NCBI GenBank assembly: GCA_013362295.1
Contig: JABFWJ010000191.1
Coordinates: 1-5,752 of the forward strand
Length of the DNA stretch: 5,752 bases
Origin: Thermoleophilia bacterium
GTDB taxonomy: Bacteria; Actinomycetota; Thermoleophilia; Gaiellales; Gaiellaceae
Direction: 5' to 3'
Positions 1-4,881 of the stretch are shown one piece after another (position 1 is the stretch's first letter; the number at the start of each line of letters is the position of its first letter). The notes beneath the pieces are model-generated. The model was given only the letters and a program-made list of their open reading frames with translations. It did no database searches and was not told the DNA's origin. The position numbers and the translations under genes were made by a program.

Positions 1-1455
1 ACGGCCGCGCGCACCGAAGCCGCCTCGAGGCTGGCCGAGGTCGGAAACCGCGATCGCGGCGTCGCCGACCGCTTCCCGTTCCAGCTCTCCGGTGGCATGC
101 GGCAGCGCGTCGGGCTCGCGGCGGCGCTCGCGAGCGACCCGCGGGTGCTCGTCGCCGACGAGCCGTCGACCGCCCTCGATGTCACGACGCAGCGCGAGAT
201 CCTCAAGTTGATCCGCGCGACGCAGGTGCGTCGCGGAATGAGCGTGATCCTCGTCACTCACGACCTGCGCGTCGCCTTCTCGTTCTGTGAGCGGATCTAC
301 GTGCTGTACGCCGGCGCGCTCCTGGAGACGGCAACGGCCCGTTCGCTCGAGGTACGGCCGCTCCATCCGTATACACATGGCCTGCTCGCGTCCGAGCCGC
401 CGCTGACGCGGAGGCTCGTGACACTCGACGCGATCCCGGGCAGCGTTCCCGCCGCCGCCGAGGTCCTGCGCGAATGCGCGTTCGCGCGGCGGTGCCGCTG
501 GGTGGAGCACGCCTGCCGGACCGAGCGGCCACCGCTCCGCGAGCTCGAGCCCGGTCGCTTCACCGCGTGCCGGCGGATCGAGCAGATCGCGGGCCGGCTC
601 GCCGTGCCTGCGCCCGAGCACGTTCCCGCCTCGATACCGACGGCGGTCGCCGTTCCGATCGTCCGGATCCGCGGCCTCCGCAAGACGTTCCACGGCCGGC
701 GCGGCCCGACCGTCGCCCTCGACGGCGTCACCCTCGATGTCGGCGAGGGCGAAGGCGTCGGCCTCGTCGGCGAGTCGGGGTCGGGGAAGACGACATTGGC
801 ACGCTGTCTCGTCGGCCTCGAGGCGCCGAGCGGAGGAACGGTCGAGGTCGACGGCATGGACGTGACCAGTTACGGCGCGCTGACCGCCGAGCAACGGCGG
901 CGCGCGCGGCGCGCCGTCCAGATCGTCTTCCAGGACCCGTACTCGACGCTGAATCCTGCGCGCACGGTCGGCTTCACGCTGTACGAGGCGTCGAGGCGGT
1001 CGGCTGCCGGCCGCTCCGAGCGCGCGCGGTCGGTGTCCGACCTGCTCGAGCTCGTCGGCCTCCCGGCCGGTTACGCCTCGCGCAAGCCCGCGGCCCTGTC
1101 GGGCGGCGAACGCCAGCGCGTCGCGATCGCGCGCTCGCTCGCCCTGCGGCCGAAGATCCTGATCTGCGACGAACCGGTCTCGGCGCTCGACGTCTCCGTC
1201 CAGGCGCAGATCCTCAACCTGCTCGCCGAGCTGAACGAGAAGCTCGGCCTCGGCTACCTGTTCATCACGCACGACCTCGCCGTGGTCAGGCAGGTGACCG
1301 ATCGGCTGTACGTGCTCTACGAGGGCCGCGTGGTCGAGTCGGGCGCGACCGAGGACGTGCTCGCCGAGCCCGGCCACGAGTACACGCGATCGCTGATCGC
1401 ATCCGTCCCGCAATCCGACCCGGCGTGGCTCTCGCCCGCCCCGGTCTTGCCTTGA
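1..1455 (+). CDS. Fused two-domain oligopeptide/dipeptide ABC transporter ATP-binding protein (5' end missing)
   Basis: ATPase subunit of a peptide-type (Opp/Dpp/nickel family) ABC importer, expected on the cytoplasmic face of the membrane energising uptake of peptides or similar solutes. The frame is open from base 1, so the ATG at 97, inside the first signature motif, is not the start; 484 residues are visible. Domain 1 (C-terminal part only) shows signature LSGGM (bases 85-99), Walker B VLVADEP (145-165) and H-loop VTHD. An oligo_HPY-type linker follows, with HPYTHGLL and four cysteines at window residues 159, 165, 172 and 190. Domain 2 is complete: Walker A GESGSGKTT (769-795), Q-loop VFQDPYSTLNP, signature LSGGERQRV (1096-1122), Walker B ILICDEP (1156-1176) and H-loop ITHD. 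Both halves keep the catalytic glutamate and histidine, so both look able to hydrolyse ATP. The layout matches a DppD-DppF type fusion. Permease and substrate-binding genes would lie upstream, outside the window. Family is sure; substrate is unknown. Confidence 0.96.
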   Translation, partial: TAARTEAASRLAEVGNRDRGVADRFPFQLSGGMRQRVGLAAALASDPRVLVADEPSTALDVTTQREILKLIRATQVRRGMSVILVTHDLRVAFSFCERIYVLYAGALLETATARSLEVRPLHPYTHGLLASEPPLTRRLVTLDAIPGSVPAAAEVLRECAFARRCRWVEHACRTERPPLRELEPGRFTACRRIEQIAGRLAVPAPEHVPASIPTAVAVPIVRIRGLRKTFHGRRGPTVALDGVTLDVGEGEGVGLVGESGSGKTTLARCLVGLEAPSGGTVEVDGMDVTSYGALTAEQRRRARRAVQIVFQDPYSTLNPARTVGFTLYEASRRSAAGRSERARSVSDLLELVGLPAGYASRKPAALSGGERQRVAIARSLALRPKILICDEPVSALDVSVQAQILNLLAELNEKLGLGYLFITHDLAVVRQVTDRLYVLYEGRVVESGATEDVLAEPGHEYTRSLIASVPQSDPAWLSPAPVLP

Positions 1456-1461
1456 AGGAGG
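1455..1461 (+). promoter_or_regulatory. Shine-Dalgarno sequence overlapping the ABC ATPase stop codon
   Basis: AAGGAGG begins on the last base of the TGA stop (1453-1455) of the ABC ATPase gene and ends 6 nt before the ATG at 1468. This is a near-perfect ribosome binding site. It fixes the start of the downstream gene and suggests that the two genes share one transcript and are translationally coupled. Confidence 0.85.
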
Positions 1462-1467
1462 CCGCCG

Positions 1468-1839
1468 ATGCCGTTCGTGCTCTCGACCGCATGGATCAAG
1501 GAAGGGAAGGGCGACCGCCTGCGCGAATGGTATGCCGAGCTCGGCTCGCGCAGCGACGAGGCGTTCCAGACGCTCGACAACGAGGGCATCCGGCAAGAGG
1601 TCGCGTTCATCCTGAACACCGAGCACGGAGAGCTGCTCTGCGTGTTCCTCGAGGTGGAGAAGGACATGGACGAGGCGAATGACGCGTTCTTCGGCTCGCC
1701 GTTCGAGATCGACCGCCAACATCTCGCCGTGATGGACGAGACGACCGTCGGCGGCGCGCGCGGCCGGGCGTACGCCGAGCTGATGTATGCCCTCAGGAAT
1801 CCCACCGGCGGGCAGCGGGAAGTCCACTTGCCCGGCTGA
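1468..1839 (+). CDS. Small DUF6176-like protein of unknown function
   Basis: A 123-residue soluble protein with no signal peptide or membrane segment. The N-terminal beta strand (residues 3-10), the amphipathic helix containing RLREWYAELGSR, the strand pair around EVAFILN and LLCVFLEVE (about 45-63), and EIDRQH (80-85) resemble DUF6176. That family is of small proteins probably with a dimeric alpha/beta-barrel (ABM-like) fold. The family assignment is from memory of its pattern and is not a search result. The start at ATG 1468 is set by a strong Shine-Dalgarno. The gene follows the ABC ATPase stop by 12 nt, so it is probably the last gene of the transporter operon. No catalytic residues can be named; a direct role in transport is not evident. 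It could simply be a hitch-hiking gene. Confidence 0.85.
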   Translation: MPFVLSTAWIKEGKGDRLREWYAELGSRSDEAFQTLDNEGIRQEVAFILNTEHGELLCVFLEVEKDMDEANDAFFGSPFEIDRQHLAVMDETTVGGARGRAYAELMYALRNPTGGQREVHLPG

Positions 1840-1843
1840 CCGC

Positions 1844-1849
1844 TACGAT
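1844..1849 (+). promoter_or_regulatory. Putative -10 element for leaderless transcription of the small cysteine protein
   Basis: TACGAT fits the TAnnnT actinobacterial -10 pattern and ends 6 nt before the ATG at 1856, so the transcription start would fall at or next to the A of the start codon. No Shine-Dalgarno precedes this ATG, which agrees with a leaderless mRNA. No convincing -35 hexamer is seen 16-18 nt upstream. The element lies just past the stop of the preceding gene (1839). Confidence 0.5.
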
Positions 1850-1855
1850 CCGCGC

Positions 1856-2056
1856 ATGTCCGGACGTGCTCCCTCCCCGAAGGCACAACCGCGCCTGCGG
1901 ATCGACCGTGCCGCGTTCGAGGAGTGCGAGCACATCGTCGGGGAGGACGACCCGAATACCGCGCTGTGCGGCGTCGACCAGACCGACGTGCCGTGGAACC
2001 AGGGCTTCCCCGTGTGCCAGGCCTGCCTCGCCGTGGCACAGGGCCGCATGAACTGA
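1856..2056 (+). CDS. Small cysteine-containing protein, possibly zinc-binding, unknown function
   Basis: A 66-residue protein I cannot assign to a named family. The ATG at 1856 is preferred over an in-frame ATG at 1787 because the latter lies inside the upstream gene, while 1856 follows a -10-like element at leaderless spacing. The first 18 residues are basic and proline-rich. The rest is acidic and carries Cys24, His26, Cys38, Cys54 and Cys57, the last two as CQAC. The CxxC pair plus an upstream Cys-Gly suggests a small zinc ribbon or knuckle. Codons end mostly in G or C like the neighbours, supporting a real gene. The stop (TGA at 2054-2056) lies 11 nt from the stop of the convergent gene at 2068. 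It has no signal peptide or membrane segment, so it is probably cytoplasmic. Function is unknown; DNA, RNA or protein binding would all be guesses. Confidence 0.7.
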   Translation: MSGRAPSPKAQPRLRIDRAAFEECEHIVGEDDPNTALCGVDQTDVPWNQGFPVCQACLAVAQGRMN

Positions 2057-2067
2057 AAGGCGCACAG

Positions 2068-2757
2068 TCACGTGCGGGCGTAGAGCACCGCGCCACCGCG
2101 CTTGCCCACGGGGGTGATCACGCCGAGCGCGCGCAGGCAGTACGCCATCCGCTGCGCGAGGCGGCGGTCGAGGCAGCCTGCGGCCGCGAGGTCGGCCGTG
2201 TCGAACGTCACGCCGAGCGCGGGCAAGAGCTGCGCCGCGTCGGCGGGACCGGCGATCACCACGGAGTGCTCGACGCCGACCAGCGACCGTCCCTGCACCA
2301 CCCAGCCCCGCCGGCGGTACGCGCGTCCGGGCTTGAACATGCGCAGCTCGTCCTCGTGCGTCAGCAGCACCTCGAGCTCGAAGTTCGGGTGCGCGACGAG
2401 GCCCGGGATGCTCACGAGGCGGTCGAAGACGTCGTGCAGGCACCCGCGCCTCGGCGAGCGCCGGGCGGAGATGATCTCGCCCTCGTCCGAGAGCCGCACG
2501 ATGCGCCGCGACAGCGCAACCGGCGCGACGAGTCGCACGCGGTGCTCCTCGGTCAGCGCGGCGAGCTTCTTGCGCAGCGGCGCGAACCCGCCGGTCTGAA
2601 ACTCCACGAGCAGGTCGCCGCGCACGAGGTCGATGACGTAGCCGCCGAGCTTGCGCTCGAGGAGGTCGCCGGGCTCGAGGTACCACTGCTTCAGCTGCGC
2701 GTGCAGCGCTCCTTCGTTGAGCGTCCCGATCACGCAGCCGAGTTCTGCGCGGAGCAC
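2068..2757 (-). CDS. PD-(D/E)XK nuclease-like protein with C-terminal winged-helix-like segment (DUF8091-like)
   Basis: A 229-residue protein with a GTG start at 2757, supported by AAGGAG five bases upstream; no other good start exists before an in-frame stop at 2803-2805. The N-terminal part begins GTLNEGALHAQLKQWY (residues 11-26), then GYVIDLVRGDLLVEFQTG (39-56), then LRKKLAAL. A helix with Glu15, an Asp43 strand, and Glu52-x-Gln54 on the next strand followed by a helix is the PD-(D/E)XK nuclease arrangement with an ExQ variant. The region resembles what I remember as DUF8091, not confirmed by search. A middle region (about 110-185) is of unknown fold. The last 45 residues (DTADL, then LAQRMAYCLRALGVI, then a basic GKRGGAVLY hairpin) look like a winged helix. 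Nuclease activity is inferred only from these residues. There is no partner methylase or helicase here, so a restriction role has no contextual support. Confidence 0.85.
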   Translation of the reverse strand: MLRAELGCVIGTLNEGALHAQLKQWYLEPGDLLERKLGGYVIDLVRGDLLVEFQTGGFAPLRKKLAALTEEHRVRLVAPVALSRRIVRLSDEGEIISARRSPRRGCLHDVFDRLVSIPGLVAHPNFELEVLLTHEDELRMFKPGRAYRRRGWVVQGRSLVGVEHSVVIAGPADAAQLLPALGVTFDTADLAAAGCLDRRLAQRMAYCLRALGVITPVGKRGGAVLYART

Positions 2758-2762
2758 GCGAG

Positions 2763-2768
2763 CTCCTT
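2763..2768 (-). promoter_or_regulatory. Shine-Dalgarno sequence deciding the GTG start at 2757
   Basis: On the minus strand AAGGAG lies 5 nt before GTG at 2757-2755. It favours this GTG over the next in-frame GTG, at 2733, which has no comparable site. Confidence 0.75.
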
Positions 2769-2819
2769 GCGCACGACGGGCGCGACACTCTCTCGGAGGC
2801 GCTCACGCCGGCGGCGAGT

Positions 2820-2874
2820 TGGTCGGTGGCGCCCCTAACCCCCCAGTGGTCGCTTGCCGGGACCCCACCGACCA
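2820..2874. repeat. 10-bp perfect inverted repeat with a competing 7-bp pairing
   Basis: TGGTCGGTGG (2820-2829) is the exact reverse complement of CCACCGACCA (2865-2874), with a 35-nt loop. A second possible stem pairs GTGGTCG (2846-2852) with CGACCAC (2869-2875), using the same right arm, so the two structures exclude each other. No T-run follows on either strand. It could be a U-tract-less terminator, a leader structure of the nuclease-like gene (whose start is 63 nt away) or a protein-binding palindrome. The sequence alone does not decide between these. Confidence 0.5.
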
Positions 2875-2889
2875 CAGGATTAGACGCAT

Positions 2890-2916
2890 TTTGAACGAGG
2901 CAGTTAGCCGTTCAAA
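2890..2916 (-). terminator. Hairpin spanning the XRE stop codon, possible terminator
   Basis: TTTGAACG (2890-2897) and CGTTCAAA (2909-2916) form an 8-bp perfect stem with an 11-nt loop that contains the TAA stop of the XRE gene. An inner GGC/GCC pairing (2899-2901 with 2907-2909) can tighten the loop. It sits where a terminator for the minus-strand operon would be, but no U-tract follows the stem. The stem is A/T-richer than its surroundings, so an operator or mRNA 3'-end stabiliser is equally possible. Confidence 0.35.
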
Positions 2917-3203
2917 CGCTTATAGAGCCGATCGACGAGATCCGGCATGGCTTCGAGCTTCTCGGTGATCACGCGCAGCCGATACTCGCGGAAATGCTCC
3001 GGCTCGACGTCGAGGGCGCCGGCCAGCGTCTCGACGACGTCGTTGGACGGCACGGGGCGGTTGCCGTGCACGAGGTGGTTGAGATATCCGGCCGACAGGC
3101 CGGTTTTCGACGCGAGCGCGCGGTAGGTCACGCCCGTTTCGTTCATCAACCGCTCGACCGCGGGGCCGAAGGGCTCCGAGGCGTATCGACGGCGCCTAGC
3201 CAT
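2904..3203 (-). CDS. XRE-family helix-turn-helix transcriptional regulator
   Basis: A 99-residue protein starting with a basic MARRRRY tail. The Cro/C1-type helix-turn-helix occupies about residues 13-70: helix FGPAVERLMNETG, then TYRALASKTGLSAGYLNHLVHGNRPVP as helices 2-3, then NDVVETLAGALDVEPEHF. A C-terminal helical tail follows (73-97). I chose the ATG at 3203, which overlaps the proS stop by 8 nt (the ATGGCTAG arrangement), over in-frame GTG 3239 or ATG 3233, which would overlap proS more and add a non-family leader. There is only a weak ribosome binding site, so translation probably depends on ribosomes ending proS. It presumably binds DNA as a dimer; the target is unknown. Control of its own operon or of the structured gap downstream is possible but not shown. 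Confidence 0.9.
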   Translation of the reverse strand: MARRRRYASEPFGPAVERLMNETGVTYRALASKTGLSAGYLNHLVHGNRPVPSNDVVETLAGALDVEPEHFREYRLRVITEKLEAMPDLVDRLYKRLNG

Positions 3204-4866
3204 GTGAGAGATTCTCGCCCAACTCGGCAACATTGACACGTCGCTCGTCGCCCGTGGCGCGGTTCCGGACGTCGACGGCCCCGTCTTCCAGGCTTTTCTT
3301 GCCGGCGGTCACCCGGAGGGGGATGCCGATCAGGTCGGCATCCGCGAACTTCTCGCCGGGGCGCTGGTCGCGATCGTCGAGCAGGACCTCGAGGCCCGCG
3401 GCGTCGAGTGCGGACGCCGCCTGCTCGCCGATCTCGTCTGCGCCCTTCAGCACGACGACGTGGGCGCCGTAGGGGGCGATCGACGCCGGCCAGATGATCC
3501 CGTGCTCGTCGTTCTGCTGCTCCACGACGGCCGCCATCGTGCGCTCGAGGCCGATCCCGTACGAGCCCATCACGATCGGCTTCTCGGTCCCGTCCTCGTC
3601 CACGTACGTCGCGTCGAGCGGCTTCGAGAAGCGCGTCCCGAGCTTGAAGATGTGGCCGACCTCGATTGCCGTCTGGAAGTGGAGCGCACCGCCGCACTTC
3701 GGGCAGCGGTCGCCCGCGCGCGCCTGGCGGAGGTCCGCGAACGTCGCCTCGTAGTCGCGGCCGTGCTGCACGCCGCGCAGGTGCCAGCCGGTGCGGTTCG
3801 CGCCGGAGACGAACTGCCCCCCACGGAGCAACTCGTCCGCGACGACCTCGCCCTCGAAGCCGACGGGGCCGAGCGAGCCGCCCTCGGCGCCGAAGGCGGC
3901 TCGGATCTCCTCGTCGGTCGAAGGCCGGTACTCGCTTCCGAGTGCCGAGAACAGCTTCGCCTCCTCGAGGCGGTCGTCGCCGCGCAGCAGCCCGAGCACC
4001 ACGGTGCCGTTCGGTCGTGTTACCGGCATCGCCTTCGTCGTGGCCGCGAGGTCGATGCCGAGAAACTCGGCGAGCGCCTCGCACGTCCGGACGTTCGGCG
4101 TCTCGATCTCCTCCGGCGCAGCAAGCTCGGGTGGAAACTCGGGCGCGCGCGGCACGCTGCGGGCGACCTCGAGGTCAGCCGCGTAGTCGCCGTTCTCGCA
4201 CGTGACGAGCGTGTTCTCGCCTGCGTTCGCGGGCGCGAGGAAGTCGATCGACTCGCTGCCGCCCATCATCCCCGACTCGGCCTCGACGGCGTAGACCTGC
4301 AGTCCGACGCGGTCGAAGATCCGGTGATATGCGCCGCGGTTCAGCTCGAACGCGACGTCGAGACCTTCCGCGTCGCGGTCGAACGAGTACGAGTCCTTCA
4401 TGATGAACTCGCGCAGCCGGATCAGCCCGGCGCGCGGGCGCGGCTCGTCCCGCTCCTTCACCGAGAAGTGGTAGAGGAGCTGCGGCATGTCGCGGTAACT
4501 GCGGATCTCGCGCGCGTGCCACGTGACGGTCTCTTCGTGCGTCATCGGCAGCACGTACTCCGTGCCCTTCCGGTCTTGAAGGTGGAACAGCTCGGGGATC
4601 GAGTAGCGCCCGCTTGTGCGCCAGAGCTCGGCCGGGGTGAGCACCGGCATCAGCATCTCCTGCGAGCCGATCGCATCCATCTCCTCCCTGATGATCTGTT
4701 CGATCTTGCGATGCACACGCCAGCCGAGCGGCAGGAATGTCCAGACGCCGCCGATCACCTGCCGGACGAAGCCGCCGCGCACGAGCAGCCGGTGATTGAC
4801 GGCCTCCGCGTCGGCGGGGTCGTCGCGGAGCGTCGGCAGGAACAGCTTGGAGGCCCGGGCGATCAT
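3196..4866 (-). CDS. proS: Prolyl-tRNA synthetase, bacterial type with editing insertion
   Basis: Charges tRNA-Pro with proline in the cytoplasm (class II aminoacyl-tRNA synthetase; the editing insertion of this family clears Ala-tRNA-Pro). It has 556 residues, close to the usual length of the bacterial type. Motif 1 lies around LPLGWRVHRKIEQIIREEMD (45-64), followed by THEE (109-112). Motif 2 is around KERDEPRPRAGLIRLREFIMKD (137-158), and motif 3 is GSYGIGLERTMAAVVEQ (434-450) with its arginine. The editing insertion spans about 225-375 and keeps the lysine of RLEEAK (Lys304) and GSLGPVG. CPKCGG (388-393) and GHIFKLGTRFSKPL are typical. The anticodon-binding domain covers about 458-550 (DDRDQRPGEKFADADLIGIP). 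The usual SHEF-like stretch reads SESIDF here. ATG 4866 lies 15 nt after the ispG stop and has no clear Shine-Dalgarno, so the two genes are probably co-transcribed. The 3' end overlaps the XRE start. Confidence 0.98.
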   Translation of the reverse strand: MIARASKLFLPTLRDDPADAEAVNHRLLVRGGFVRQVIGGVWTFLPLGWRVHRKIEQIIREEMDAIGSQEMLMPVLTPAELWRTSGRYSIPELFHLQDRKGTEYVLPMTHEETVTWHAREIRSYRDMPQLLYHFSVKERDEPRPRAGLIRLREFIMKDSYSFDRDAEGLDVAFELNRGAYHRIFDRVGLQVYAVEAESGMMGGSESIDFLAPANAGENTLVTCENGDYAADLEVARSVPRAPEFPPELAAPEEIETPNVRTCEALAEFLGIDLAATTKAMPVTRPNGTVVLGLLRGDDRLEEAKLFSALGSEYRPSTDEEIRAAFGAEGGSLGPVGFEGEVVADELLRGGQFVSGANRTGWHLRGVQHGRDYEATFADLRQARAGDRCPKCGGALHFQTAIEVGHIFKLGTRFSKPLDATYVDEDGTEKPIVMGSYGIGLERTMAAVVEQQNDEHGIIWPASIAPYGAHVVVLKGADEIGEQAASALDAAGLEVLLDDRDQRPGEKFADADLIGIPLRVTAGKKSLEDGAVDVRNRATGDERRVNVAELGENLSHG

Positions 4867-4881
4867 CGTTGTCGCGGCAGG

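Larger units (their letters stand above)
2758..2903. other. Gene-free gap with inverted repeats between the XRE gene and the nuclease-like gene
   Basis: A 146-nt gap, both flanking genes on the minus strand. I see no open reading frame with a credible start, no tRNA and no convincing -35/-10 pair. It contains the inverted repeat at 2820-2874 and the start of the hairpin at 2890-2916. It may hold the terminator of the ispG-proS-XRE operon, the promoter or 5' leader of the nuclease-like gene, or both. Confidence 0.6.

Noticed and set aside
474..1682. 402-codon plus-strand frame overlapping the ABC ATPase
   Set aside because: It is an out-of-frame shadow of the ABC ATPase, very rich in Arg and Ala, and also overlaps the next gene.
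2820..2874. Possible tRNA or small RNA gene, because the minus strand ends CACCGACCA
   Set aside because: Only 55 nt between the arms, with no T-psi-C GGTTCGA-like box and no anticodon arm, so it cannot be a tRNA.
1793..2875. 360-codon minus-strand open frame covering the nuclease-like gene and the small Cys gene
   Set aside because: The product is an Arg/Ala-rich string without motifs. The 2068-2757 frame has a Shine-Dalgarno and recognisable conserved motifs, so this is its shadow.
2889..2926. Plus-strand promoter-like pair (TTGAAC and TATAGA)
   Set aside because: No plus-strand gene follows; it lies in and beside the end of the XRE gene, and the TTGAAC is part of the palindrome there.
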